Assembly (NCBI GenBank): GCA_022573485.1
Contig: JACZTW010000004.1
Span: 1 to 32,690 of the forward strand
Direction of reading: 5' to 3'
Length of the DNA stretch: 32,690 nt
DNA from: Planctomycetota bacterium
Lineage (GTDB): Bacteria > Planctomycetota > Phycisphaerae > UBA1845 > CAIVHJ01
In this document: positions 24,718 through 32,690 of the stretch, piece by piece
How positions within the stretch are numbered: the first letter of the stretch is position 1
How the letters are laid out: each line of letters starts with the position of its first letter
Position numbers and translations under genes: made by a program
The notes under the pieces: model-generated
Database searches by the model: none
The model's input: only the letters and a program-made list of their open reading frames with translations
What the model was told of the DNA's origin: nothing

Positions 24718-25722
24718 ATGACGCGCACCAAGACTCCATTACCTATTCCCGCGCCCGTCTCGACCGCGAGGTCGCTGACGATCATCATCCCTGCGCTGAA
24801 CGAGGAAGCGACCATCGCCGATGTCGTGCAACGCGTGCCCCGCGAGATCGAAGGCATCGCCGGCATTGAAATCATCGTCATCGACGACGGCTCGACCGAT
24901 CGCACCGCGGAGCTGGCCCGACAGGCCGGTGCGGAGGTGGTCTCACATACAGTCAATCGCGGCGTGGGCGCCGCCTTCGCCACGGGCGTGCGGACGGCCC
25001 TCGAACACGAAGCGGAGATTGTGGTCAACATGGACGGCGACGGGCAGTTCGACCCGGCGGACATCCCCAAACTGCTCGAACCGATCCTGTTCGCCGGCGC
25101 CGATTTCGTCAGTTGCACACGCTTTGCGAATCCTGAGTTCATGCCGGAAATGCCCGCCATCAAGAAATGGGGCAACGCGGTCATGACCCGCCTGATCAAC
25201 CGCCTGGCCTGGGGATCGAACTTCACCGACGTATCCTGCGGCTTCCGGGCCTACACACGCGACACCCTTCTGCGGTTGAATTTGATGGCCGACTACACTT
25301 ACACGCAGGAGACGTTCCTCAACCTGGCCGCACAGCGGATCAACATGGCCGAGGTGCCGCTTCAGATTCTCGGCACACGCCCGCACGGCAAGTCGCGCGT
25401 GGCCGGCAGCATTACCAAGTATGTCCTGCATACCGTGCCCATCATCTTCCGCACGCTGCGCGACCTCCGCCCGCTGCTGTTCTTTGGCGGCATCGCGCTG
25501 GCGGTGCTGGCAATCGGGTTGGCGCTGGGCGGGTTCGTTTTCTGGCACTGGTTCGAAACCGGCTACACCACGCCTTACCGATCGGTGCTGATGGGCAGTG
25601 CGGTATGCATTGTGCTGGGGTTCCTGTTGGGTGTGCTGGCGTTGATCGCGGACATGATGAAACGCCAAAGCCATCTTCTGGAAGAATTACTCTATCTCGG
25701 CCGCAAGCGTGGGATGAAGTGA
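24718..25722 (+). CDS. Glycosyltransferase family 2, polyprenyl-phosphate type
   Basis: A GT-A enzyme of 334 residues related to dolichyl/polyprenyl-phosphate sugar transferases, which charge a lipid phosphate with a sugar for later use outside the membrane. LTIIIPALNEEATIADVV opens the fold; IVIDDGSTD gives the nucleotide-binding aspartates (56-57) and NMDGDGQFDP the D-x-D metal site (D106, D108). DVSCGFRAY and GTRPHGKSRV are family landmarks. Two C-terminal membrane segments (about 255-278 and 293-318) anchor it. ATG 24718 is chosen over a TTG at 24676. Together with the ArnT/PMT-like gene three genes downstream it makes a donor-synthesis and transfer pair. Confidence 0.93.
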   Translation: MTRTKTPLPIPAPVSTARSLTIIIPALNEEATIADVVQRVPREIEGIAGIEIIVIDDGSTDRTAELARQAGAEVVSHTVNRGVGAAFATGVRTALEHEAEIVVNMDGDGQFDPADIPKLLEPILFAGADFVSCTRFANPEFMPEMPAIKKWGNAVMTRLINRLAWGSNFTDVSCGFRAYTRDTLLRLNLMADYTYTQETFLNLAAQRINMAEVPLQILGTRPHGKSRVAGSITKYVLHTVPIIFRTLRDLRPLLFFGGIALAVLAIGLALGGFVFWHWFETGYTTPYRSVLMGSAVCIVLGFLLGVLALIADMMKRQSHLLEELLYLGRKRGMK

Positions 25723-25789
25723 TACGGCGTGCGAAATCAATTGCCTTTCCTCCCGGATTGCTACGCAACCAATCATCGAGCGTGAAACC

Positions 25790-26773
25790 ATGAGTGAGCA
25801 GACCTCGTGCAAGACCCGATGGCTGGGAGACGCCCGCTTGGTGCTGGGAATTGGGGTGGCCGTGCTGGCCTTTGCCCTCATCGGCCGCGAAGCTTATGCG
25901 CAGCTCGATTCTATCCGTGCGATCCAATGGCGCTTCGGGTGGCTCACCGCGCTGGCCCTGATTTGCATCATGCTCGGACAATGTGCAGTGGGCAGCATCA
26001 CGTTCGTGAGCCTCAAATCCCTTGGTGCGAAACCCTCCTGGGGCGCGGTTGTGAACATCCATTTGGTTTCGCAAGCCGTGAAGTACCTGCCCGCCGGGGG
26101 ATTCTTCAATGTCGCTGCTCAGACGTTGGCGCTTGGCCGCGTGCGGAGCGTGGGCGCAGGCAGAGCGGCCAGGGCCATCGGAATAATGATGATTACTTTG
26201 TGCGCCGCGTCGGGTGCCTGGGCGGGCCTGGGATTGTGGCTCGATCGGTCGCAACCAACGTGGGCCATCGTCGTCGGTCTCGGAGCTGTGCTGCTCTGCC
26301 TGGTGAGTATCCGATCGCATCGAGTAGGGAGCCGGCTGATTCGCCGAGCCGAGCACCGCAGAGGGTCGGAGGCCTGTTCTCCGGAAAACGCAGCGACGCC
26401 ATCCCCCCAGGCCGCCGCGAAGATGGCCCTGCTGGGCTTGGCAGCCTTCGGTCTGTTCGGAATGTCTTTGGTGCTGATCACTGCCCAACTCACGGTCATA
26501 TCGCCGGACCTGGCCTTCCGCATGGTGGGCGTCATGGCGGCGAGTTGGCTGCTGGGGTTCGTCAGCTTCGTGGTGCCGGCGGGAATCGGCGTGCGCGATG
26601 CCGCCATGATGGCGTTGTTGCTACCGATCCTGGGTCAGCCGTGGGCGGTGGTCGTGCCGGTGCTCTCGCGGGTGCTGTGGGTGCTCGCCGATCTGTGCAA
26701 CCTGCTGTTCTGTCTTGTTCTCGTGCGTCGCCGGATTCCGCAGCCCAGCCCGGTCGATGCCGTTGCGCGCTAA
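25790..26773 (+). CDS. LPG-synthase/UPF0104-type integral membrane protein
   Basis: A 327-residue polytopic protein with about eight membrane segments. It resembles the flippase-like transmembrane domain of lysylphosphatidylglycerol synthases (UPF0104/AglD family): a GGFFNVAAQTLALGRV stretch, a VPAGIGVRDAAMMALLLPIL motif near the C-terminus, and a closing pair of helices. The usual cytosolic aminoacyl-transfer domain is absent. Members occur in glycan loci and may move lipid-linked sugars across the membrane, but this is not established. It is second in the plus-strand operon, 67 bp after the GT2, and could serve as flippase for the GT2 product. Confidence 0.82.
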   Translation: MSEQTSCKTRWLGDARLVLGIGVAVLAFALIGREAYAQLDSIRAIQWRFGWLTALALICIMLGQCAVGSITFVSLKSLGAKPSWGAVVNIHLVSQAVKYLPAGGFFNVAAQTLALGRVRSVGAGRAARAIGIMMITLCAASGAWAGLGLWLDRSQPTWAIVVGLGAVLLCLVSIRSHRVGSRLIRRAEHRRGSEACSPENAATPSPQAAAKMALLGLAAFGLFGMSLVLITAQLTVISPDLAFRMVGVMAASWLLGFVSFVVPAGIGVRDAAMMALLLPILGQPWAVVVPVLSRVLWVLADLCNLLFCLVLVRRRIPQPSPVDAVAR

Positions 26774-26797
26774 ACTGCGATACAGGGATGTGTTGAA

Positions 26798-27484
26798 ATG
26801 ACCAGCAAGTCACTCCTGCGAGCAGCCATCCTGTCAGCCTATCGAGAAGTGGGTCCGGACCTCGGCCGAGAAGTTACCGACGAGATGGCGGTTCCCGCGT
26901 ATCTGCAGGGCATCGCCCTGTCGCGCTATGTTTTTTGGCGAAAGCTCCACTGTGTAATCCGGGCAGCGAAGCTGGTGCCGAATTCGCGGGTGTTCGATTT
27001 CGGCTGTGGAACGGGCATCCTGCTCCCGCAACTTGCGGCAGCAGGCCGATCGGTGGTGGCTACCGACTTGCACCCTTTGATGGCCCGCAACGTGATAAAG
27101 CAATTGCGCCTTTCGCGGGTGACCTTGGTGCCCGCGGATCAGTGGCCGGACTCGATCCCAGACGGCGAGATAGAAACCGTCATCGCAGCCAACGTGCTGG
27201 AACACATCGACGAACGTCGAGAACTCCTGCAAGTGCTCGGGCGCAAGCTGACGCCGACCGGTCGACTGGTTATTTCCGGTCCCACAGAGAATCGTTTGTA
27301 TCGCCTCGGCCGCAGAATCGTCGGATTCTCGGGCCGTTATCACGTAACGAACATCCACGACATTGTCGCGGACGCTCGCGCCGTGGGCCTGCGGCAGGTC
27401 TATCGCAGACGGTGGCCCGCTCCCGGACCCTTGTCGTTGTATCACATCGCCGCATTCGAGCTGCCCGATGCGGGTCGTCGGTAG
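26798..27484 (+). CDS. SAM-dependent methyltransferase
   Basis: A class I methyltransferase of 228 residues. The SAM-binding loop is VFDFGCGTGILLPQLAAAG, followed by VVATDLHPLM with the ribose-binding aspartate, and VIAANVLEHIDERRELLQVL, the usual post-motif helix. The start ATG 26798 has AGGGA about nine bases upstream. It lies 24 bp after the flippase-like gene and 30 bp before the ArnT/PMT-like gene, clearly within one operon. The acceptor is unknown; methylation of a sugar or lipid intermediate is likely. Confidence 0.9.
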   Translation: MTSKSLLRAAILSAYREVGPDLGREVTDEMAVPAYLQGIALSRYVFWRKLHCVIRAAKLVPNSRVFDFGCGTGILLPQLAAAGRSVVATDLHPLMARNVIKQLRLSRVTLVPADQWPDSIPDGEIETVIAANVLEHIDERRELLQVLGRKLTPTGRLVISGPTENRLYRLGRRIVGFSGRYHVTNIHDIVADARAVGLRQVYRRRWPAPGPLSLYHIAAFELPDAGRR

Positions 27485-27514
27485 ACTGCCTCGGTCGTTG
27501 GGGCGAGGGAAGAT

Positions 27515-29134
27515 GTGAGCGAACCAATGAATACGAACGACCATCCATTGCCACCTCCGCGGAACGCCTCCAATGGTCTGTTCCCCCGCGGGCGGGTGTG
27601 GATGGGGTTGTGCCTCGCGCTCATTTTGGTTTTGGGTGCGGGCTTGCGGCTTACCTTTCTCGTCGGCCCAGCTGGCTCGGATGATATGCGCTATATGCGG
27701 GCGGCTGAGTTGGTCGCCGCCGGCGAAGTCAACACGCGACTCGATCACGGCTATGGGCGGGCGGCTTTCATCCTGTGGCTGGCCGTGTGGGTCAAACTCG
27801 GCGCCGGCGCGGTTGCACTGGCTTACAGCGACGTGGTGTTGTCGTTGGCCATCATGCTGACCGTCTACTGGCTGGCCTGCAAGTGGGCGGATCGGGCCAC
27901 GGCGCTGCTGGCGATGTTGTGGCTGGCCTGCCTGCCGCTCGATTTGCTGACCAGCGGACTGGTCACTCCGGATCGGCTGGCGTTGCTCTGTAGCTTGCTG
28001 GCAGCCGGCTGCGCCTACGACGCCCTGCGCGCTCCGCCGCGACAAGGCCGACTCAAACTGCTTCTGGCCTGCATTTGCACCGCTCTGGCCGTCTCCGCCA
28101 AGGAGACCTCGTTTGTCCTGCCGATCATCTTCGGCGTGTGGGCGCTGTGGCGCGTGCGGCCGCTCAAGACGGCGGTGGCCCGCGCGGTGCTCATCGGTGC
28201 GGGATCGGTGGCGGTGTTTAGTCTCGAGCATGTATTCTTCTACGTTTGGACCGGCGACTGGGCCTACCGCTATCACGCCGTGAGCAACTTCTACGGCGAC
28301 CCGACCACGGCGGTCCCGCTGGGCCTGCGCGAGTTCCTGTACTACATCGCGCACTTTCTTGCTAATCCCAAGGTCTTGGGCCTGTGCGGCTGGATCATGC
28401 TCGTGGCAGTGCTGCGTACCTTTGGCAAGCTGCGTGAACCGCACTTGATCCTGGTCTGGAGCCTGTGCTTCTTTTTGTTCATGCAGTACGGCTCCAGCAG
28501 TCTCAGCCACTATCACCCCGTGCCCAAACAGTGGCGCTACATGCTGCCGATGGTCATCCTCCTCTTGATCCCCATCGGGCGCTGGACCATCGATCTGTAC
28601 CGCTCGTCCGTGGTCGGCCGGGCCGGCACGGTGTTGCTGACCGCCGGTATCTTGATTTGCGGCATCATTCTCGCCAACGAACGCGCCGCCGAGCGAATGT
28701 ACTCCGAAGACTCGATTCGCTGCCTGACGATCGCGCAACAAATGCAGCAGCGCGGCGAGTTGCACAACATCGCCGTGCCGAATTGGGTGGCGCGCGGCAC
28801 GGCGCTGGACCTGCAAGCCGGCATTGCCGGATGGGAGACGGTTGACCTTTCGGACGGGCTGCAACGCGAAGAGGCCAAGCGCATGGCCGCACGTGACGCG
28901 GTGCTGTTGGTGCCAAATGTCATGTGGCACCACAAACGCAACGACCTCGCTTACATGGCTGCGCGAGACGATTTGACGCGACACGCCGACACCACGGAGC
29001 TGATCCTCGACTGGCGCTCGCCGCTGGACCGCTTGTTCGCGCACCTGCGCCCACTCCGCCACCTCGCCCGCCGGACTCCCATAGGCCAGTGCTACCGAAT
29101 CGACGAAACCACCCTCGAAGCCTGGAGACAATGA
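27515..29134 (+). CDS. Lipid-linked sugar transferase, ArnT/PMT-like (GT39/GT83-type)
   Basis: A 539-residue integral membrane protein of the GT-C type. Ten or more membrane segments fill residues about 28-400, followed by a soluble C-terminal domain (about 400-539). The first extracytoplasmic loop holds the acidic pair typical of GT-C enzymes (GPAGSDDMRYMRAAELVAAG), and a second acidic loop is seen at GLVTPDRLA. Such enzymes use polyprenyl-phosphate sugars to glycosylate lipids or proteins at the periplasmic face; the GT2 in the same operon could make that donor. The start is GTG 27515 with GAGGGA four bases upstream, or ATG 27527. It is the last gene of the plus-strand operon. Confidence 0.88.
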   Translation: MSEPMNTNDHPLPPPRNASNGLFPRGRVWMGLCLALILVLGAGLRLTFLVGPAGSDDMRYMRAAELVAAGEVNTRLDHGYGRAAFILWLAVWVKLGAGAVALAYSDVVLSLAIMLTVYWLACKWADRATALLAMLWLACLPLDLLTSGLVTPDRLALLCSLLAAGCAYDALRAPPRQGRLKLLLACICTALAVSAKETSFVLPIIFGVWALWRVRPLKTAVARAVLIGAGSVAVFSLEHVFFYVWTGDWAYRYHAVSNFYGDPTTAVPLGLREFLYYIAHFLANPKVLGLCGWIMLVAVLRTFGKLREPHLILVWSLCFFLFMQYGSSSLSHYHPVPKQWRYMLPMVILLLIPIGRWTIDLYRSSVVGRAGTVLLTAGILICGIILANERAAERMYSEDSIRCLTIAQQMQQRGELHNIAVPNWVARGTALDLQAGIAGWETVDLSDGLQREEAKRMAARDAVLLVPNVMWHHKRNDLAYMAARDDLTRHADTTELILDWRSPLDRLFAHLRPLRHLARRTPIGQCYRIDETTLEAWRQ

Positions 29135-29200
29135 GCCGCAGGCGGAACGTGTCCCGATGTTATCGGGAGCCTGCGCGATCGTCGCTCATGCGAGACTCCA
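29132..29200. repeat. Degenerate relic of element A
   Basis: GAGCCGCAGG, then TCCCGATGTTATCGGGAGCC and CTGCGCGAT, follow the order and spacing of the element A core (AGCCGCAG, then TCCCGA-loop-TCGGGAG, then CTGCGCGA at about 5295-5347). The terminal TCTGTCTGAAAAC sequences are missing. It sits in the gap between the ArnT/PMT-like gene and the orphan cassette, partly just after the stop codon. Confidence 0.55.
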
Positions 29201-29293
29201 GACTCGCACGCCAACGGGGTCACGTCGCTCCGCGGGGCGGCCCGACGTTTGGCATGCCATGTTGATGCTACGGCGAGGGAAGAGATGTCCGAG

Positions 29294-29965
29294 CTACCGG
29301 GCTGCTGGGAACAATTCGTCGCCCGACTGGGCTTGGTATGGCTCACGTCGTATCAATTCGCTCGGGCGATCCAGCGCATGAAGAACATATCCCGCAAGTA
29401 CGATCCGCCACGGCCCCTCCCCTCCGACTCCATACCGCTCAAGATCTGCGCCTTTCCGAGCGACATCGACATCGGCATACGCTAACTGAAGCGTTTCCTT
29501 ATCCACTTCTGGAAGAACGCTCTTATCTAGATCGAGTAACTCAATATCGACCTGCAAGTGAGCATCGAGCACGAATCCGGCGCAACTGAAGCGACGATAT
29601 CTCCGAACACCGGTGTTGGGATCACGCTCATCCTTCCATGGAGGATCAATGATGTACTGCTGTTTCCGATCAGGACCTTCGGCCTCGTACTCGTCTTTCA
29701 TTTCTTCGATACGGGCCTCAATCTGTTTGATTTCGTCGTTGGTCAGGGAGACTCCACCGACCGCATGCACCGGCAGGTTGCAACCAGTTCCGAGAGGCGG
29801 CCCCATATGCGCGACCTTGACCTCCTCATACATGCTCACCGTCGCAGCATCTCCGTCAAACAAACTAACATGCCTGATGAACCTCGGGAGGTAGTCTGAG
29901 TACATTCCGACGACATCATAGCGAGCAAGTGTCTGTGAACCTTGGGATAGGTCGAACGCGGGCAT
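29294..29965 (-). CDS. Unrecognised protein, third gene of an orphan cassette
   Basis: A 223-residue soluble protein without membrane segments or signal peptide. I recognise no family. Notable parts are a helical charged segment LTNDEIKQIEARIEEMKDEY (about 74-93), the stretch YIIDPPWKDERDPNTGVRRY with an RFSCAGF strand, then alternating strands and acidic helices (VDIELLDLDKSVLPEVDKET). Length and clean coding structure argue that it is real. It follows the 356-residue gene by 28 bp on the same strand, so it is most likely co-transcribed. Base use is less GC-rich than in the glycan genes, suggesting recent acquisition. Confidence 0.75.
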   Translation of the reverse strand: MPAFDLSQGSQTLARYDVVGMYSDYLPRFIRHVSLFDGDAATVSMYEEVKVAHMGPPLGTGCNLPVHAVGGVSLTNDEIKQIEARIEEMKDEYEAEGPDRKQQYIIDPPWKDERDPNTGVRRYRRFSCAGFVLDAHLQVDIELLDLDKSVLPEVDKETLQLAYADVDVARKGADLERYGVGGEGPWRIVLAGYVLHALDRPSELIRREPYQAQSGDELFPAAR

Positions 29966-29993
29966 AGCAGGCTTCTGGTTCGTAGAAAATGTG

Positions 29994-31064
29994 TCAGTTC
30001 AGGAGTTCGGAGAGCACGCGATCGACTAGGTCGCGATGCGCGCTTGCCACATTGCATCGCTGGCTATGCCAGAACTCATCCAACTCGCGCAACTTGCGCA
30101 CCGTTCGACGAGTGAACCAATCGACAGCAAGCTGTTGAATCGATCGCGCACTTGTCGCAAGCTGACTACTGCCCATGGCGGCGAGGGCATAAACGGCCAA
30201 CTGCGCCATGGCAGCGCTTTGGCTGTTCGCGATGGCATAGGGGTTCAGTAGCGACTCAGCTATTTTGCGTGCCTCGTTCGCCAGCGGTTCGTGCTGGTCG
30301 ATGTTATCAGGCGGCTGGACCTCAAACACGCGTCCGAGCATCTTTAGCGTCACGAGACTCGTTTCTATCGAATGCCCAGGTTCAAGCAGTGGCAGGAGGC
30401 GTTCGGCCTCGGACGGACGAAGCATCGAAGCCCCGGTGCGAATGGCCGACCAAACGACTGCTTTGTCTTGCGGATCGTTGCTGTCACGATGCTGTTCTGC
30501 AAGTTCAAGCAATCGCGGCACTAGTCGAGCGCTTTGTTCCAGGGTGAACTCGGTATCCTCGGCAAGCAGGATGACTTCTCGCAAGCGATGAGACGGATCC
30601 TCGGCCCCGATAGACAGAATCTCGTCAGCAAGACCGTCCGCAGTGACACATGTTGAGTCAGCCTCGAATCGGTTTCCATCGGATACGTCAATCACTTCCA
30701 ACTCAGCGATCTCATCTTCTGCCAGATCCCGAGTCTTCAACATGCGCTGCCGATCTCGAACTAAGGAAGCGAGTACGTCCTTCGCCATCCAGGCCTTCTG
30801 ATACGATCCCGATGCCCTGTCGAATTCAGCCTGTGCATCTCCCGCACCGACATATTGAGCGCCGTCAAGGACGATAAGACCTTTCAACGTATTAGCCTCA
30901 ATCCTGAGTGCTCCGGGCTTCCATTGACTTGGAAAAATAGCTCCACAATTGATCTCTAGCGGTGTTTCGCCACGCCCGGATCGCTGCGCTTCAATCAGTT
31001 CTGATAATTCATCCCAACTGATCGTATTCCCGGATGCCGCTAACGAGGAGCCTGAGTCAGGCAT
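29994..31064 (-). CDS. Unrecognised all-alpha-rich protein, second gene of an orphan cassette
   Basis: A 356-residue protein with no membrane segment. The N-terminal third is mixed, with a short beta patch (LRIEANTLKGLIVLDGAQYV) near residues 53-72. The rest is predominantly helical, with repeated Leu/Ala-rich helices (QSARLVPRLLELAEQH, AERLLPLLEPG and similar), which suggests a HEAT- or TPR-like solenoid, typical of a protein-interaction subunit. I cannot name the family. Its ATG overlaps the TGA of the upstream gene by 8 bp (31057-31064), so the two are translationally coupled. Confidence 0.75.
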   Translation of the reverse strand: MPDSGSSLAASGNTISWDELSELIEAQRSGRGETPLEINCGAIFPSQWKPGALRIEANTLKGLIVLDGAQYVGAGDAQAEFDRASGSYQKAWMAKDVLASLVRDRQRMLKTRDLAEDEIAELEVIDVSDGNRFEADSTCVTADGLADEILSIGAEDPSHRLREVILLAEDTEFTLEQSARLVPRLLELAEQHRDSNDPQDKAVVWSAIRTGASMLRPSEAERLLPLLEPGHSIETSLVTLKMLGRVFEVQPPDNIDQHEPLANEARKIAESLLNPYAIANSQSAAMAQLAVYALAAMGSSQLATSARSIQQLAVDWFTRRTVRKLRELDEFWHSQRCNVASAHRDLVDRVLSELLN

Positions 31065-31785
31065 TGGGCGACTCCTTCTTGGCCGTGCGCGTCAGAGGTA
31101 GATCCGGCAAACCCCCGGGAGTGATACTCTCGACTGTCTTTCTCAACACATCGAGCTTCTCAATGGCCTTTGCAGCTTTCTCTGCCAAATCGTGAACCGC
31201 CTGTTCGCTCAGTTCGGCCTCGAACGCATTCGGCAGCCCGTCCGCTCCTTTTGCAACGAGGCGTAAGCGCGTATAGGGCATCATTCCCTCGAGCCGCGTA
31301 CGTGACTCATCGAAGATCGGGCGTAGGTCGCAGATCAGCTCGAAAGACTCAAGCTCCTGTCCGGTCAGTCTCGCAAGCCGTTCGGCCTTCTCGAACCGCG
31401 TTAGTGCGGGATACGTTTGAATAAGCTCGGGCAGTATTTTCGCGAGCCTGCCCAACAAGTCCTGAGCGAGAGGAGAACCCTCTTCCTGCCCTTGATCGGA
31501 GAGGGCTTTCAGTAGTGGCTCGACGTCTTTCGGTCCAAGGTTCCGCAGCGCCCGCCGTACGGACTGAGCAGCGTTCTCCTCGTGGACTACCTGACGAATT
31601 GTTGCTGCGAGCGTCTTGGGATCGAGGAAGCCTTTGGCGTCAGCCAGAAGCTGACTTAAGGCCTTCACGTCCTTATCCGAGAGGGCTGCGACTTCCTTGA
31701 GGTCCGCGAGCATGTCCGGACTGAGCGCTGAGGAGTCAAAGAACGACGAGGGGAAACCTCGTATATAGAAGACCGATTCTGGCAT
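31057..31785 (-). CDS. Unrecognised helical protein, first gene of an orphan cassette
   Basis: A 242-residue, almost entirely helical, acidic/basic-mixed protein without signal or membrane segment. It opens with FYIRGFPSSFFDSSALSPDM, then charged helices (LKEVAALSDKDVKALSQLL, DVEPLLKALSDQGQEE) and a central FEKAERLARLTGQELESFEL. A beta patch (MMPYTRLRLVAKGADG) precedes the C-terminal helix AEKAAKAIEKLDVLRKTVES. No family is recognised. ATG 31785 is the only good start; no clear Shine-Dalgarno. It leads the three-gene cassette and is coupled to the second gene by an 8-bp overlap. Confidence 0.75.
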   Translation of the reverse strand: MPESVFYIRGFPSSFFDSSALSPDMLADLKEVAALSDKDVKALSQLLADAKGFLDPKTLAATIRQVVHEENAAQSVRRALRNLGPKDVEPLLKALSDQGQEEGSPLAQDLLGRLAKILPELIQTYPALTRFEKAERLARLTGQELESFELICDLRPIFDESRTRLEGMMPYTRLRLVAKGADGLPNAFEAELSEQAVHDLAEKAAKAIEKLDVLRKTVESITPGGLPDLPLTRTAKKESPNA

Positions 31786-32414
31786 GGTTCGCTACCGTGA
31801 ACGCTGGGCCGACAACCGGTTTCCCATCCTTTCCGGTGTGACGATTTGCTCGGCGCCGAGTCCTCCGGCGCCTCTCGGCTTAGTTACTGTAAAGAGTATC
31901 GGTTGCCAGGTAAAGCCAAGAGCGATCCATCTGCTGCTGGGACGCTATTATTGGCCTCGAGTACGGATTCCACCTGTCATCAGCGTGATCCTGCCGGGCT
32001 GGAATCGTATGTCCACTTTGCCCAATCGAGCGGGTACTGTATTCTAGCGTATCCGTGCGATGGCTGCCACAACTTAAGTCCCCTCCTGCCAACATCTTAT
32101 CCCTTGGATCGATTATCGCGTGCCATCCCTTGTGCAGGGGCGAGAGTCGATGATGGCCCTTGAGCTGGACTCGTGAGTTCGAGACCAAGAGGGCGATTCT
32201 CTTGTTTCCGGGGAGACTTGGGCACCGTTCTCCCCTACCGCGACTGGAGAATAGGTGGTCGGGTCTCTCGCAAACTGCCATGCCATGCGCCTCGGAACCC
32301 CAATCTATAGCGCGCCCGCCAAGTAACAAGGATAGTCGTTAGTGCGGTCGCGGTGTGCGCGCAGCGTGAGAATGACGAATCATGAATTCAGAATCACGAA
32401 GGAAGACGACAGAG
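31786..32414. other. Gene-free flank of the orphan cassette
   Basis: No convincing gene, RNA or repeat array is seen. ORFs up to 149 codons exist on the minus strand (31880-32329), but codon use and protein character (Cys/Ser/Arg/His-rich, no conserved stretch) look like chance. The part next to 31785 should hold the cassette promoter. GGCGCCGAG at 31852-31860 and CCGGCGCCTC at 31866-31875 give a small GC-rich near-palindrome. Confidence 0.5.
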
Positions 32415-32690
32415 GATGGCAAAACGTGTAGCGCCAAACGAACCCACCGTCCGCGCAAGTACAAGGCCCGGTCGAGGAAGAGTCAAGAAGTCAAAGAGTC
32501 CAAAGTCCAAAGAAAGGAGGTTCCGAGAGGTCGAGATCGATGAGGAAAATGCGACGCAAAGCTCAGTGGCCGAACAAACCCATTCTTCCGCAAGCTCAAC
32601 GCCGCAAGGGAGAAAGGCCGGGGGTTGCCTCAGGCGGAGGCTGATTGACGTAGGGAGGTGGCCGGTTCGGTTCGGGCATAGCTCTGTTTT
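32415..32690 (+). CDS. Possible partial basic ORF running off the window
   Basis: From ATG 32415 the frame stays open for 92 codons to the window end. The predicted product starts MAKRVAPNEPTVRAST and is very rich in Lys, Arg and Ser (VKKSKSPKSKERRF). Much of this comes from low-complexity, purine-rich DNA with repeated AAGTC/AAAGTCC units near 32487-32515, so the ORF may be chance. The GAGG directly before the ATG is too close to act as a normal ribosome-binding site. Confidence 0.2.

Noticed and set aside
26834..29131. 765-codon minus-strand ORF opposite the methyltransferase and ArnT/PMT-like genes
   Set aside because: Composition is Gln/His/Arg/Pro-rich without conserved motifs, and the opposite strand carries two clear gene families; antisense shadow.
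31880..32329. 149-codon minus-strand ORF in the gene-free flank
   Set aside because: No recognisable domain, atypical composition and no ribosome-binding site; not strong enough to call.

Overview
This 32.7-kb, GC-rich window comes from a diderm bacterium. The best guess is Planctomycetota or a neighbouring PVC-type lineage. That is an inference from gene content: a long diderm-type YidC, several lipoproteins, a coiled-coil zinc-ribbon protein coupled to an RNase HI-like gene, a large envelope-polysaccharide cluster, and many dispersed palindromic intergenic repeats. No rRNA, tRNA, CRISPR array or intact transposase gene was found.

Region 1 (1-9.5 kb) is a mixed housekeeping segment rich in repeats. 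It holds two unrecognised ORFs, the membrane insertase YidC, a calcineurin-like phosphoesterase and TsaB (tRNA t6A synthesis). Next come two small paralogous lipoprotein-like ORFs, a peptidoglycan amidase/PGRP lipoprotein, a FlgM-like small ORF, an RNase HI-like protein with an unusual Cys-bearing C-terminal extension, and a C4 zinc-ribbon coiled-coil protein that overlaps it. Two dispersed element families show here. Element A (5271-5408, 7894-8000) has termini close to TAGGCTCTGTCTGAAAAC, and these supply the stop codons of the flanking genes. Element B (3138-3320, 13715-13898) is about 183 bp with long terminal inverted repeats and a recognisable shared interior.

Region 2 (9.6-29.1 kb) is an envelope glycan cluster. 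A polyprenyl-phosphate sugar-1-phosphate transferase (initiation), a lipoprotein and a double-VanZ membrane protein sit at one end. A long minus-strand operon follows: Wzm-type ABC permease, methyltransferase, Wzt-type ATPase with a C-terminal extension, GT4, Cys-rich GT9, O-antigen-ligase/polymerase-like protein, two GT4 enzymes and a PaaK/CapK-like adenylate-forming enzyme. Several of these genes overlap at TGATG or ATGA. A divergent plus-strand operon holds a GT2, an LPG-synthase/UPF0104-type membrane protein, a methyltransferase and an ArnT/PMT-like lipid-linked sugar transferase. Together they suggest synthesis, ABC export and ligation or decoration of a surface glycan. The chemistry cannot be read from the sequence.

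Region 3 (29.3-31.8 kb) is a compact minus-strand cassette of three genes with no recognisable family, two of them overlapping by 8 bp. It is followed by about 0.9 kb with no convincing gene. This cassette and the dispersed repeats are the parts most likely to be new.
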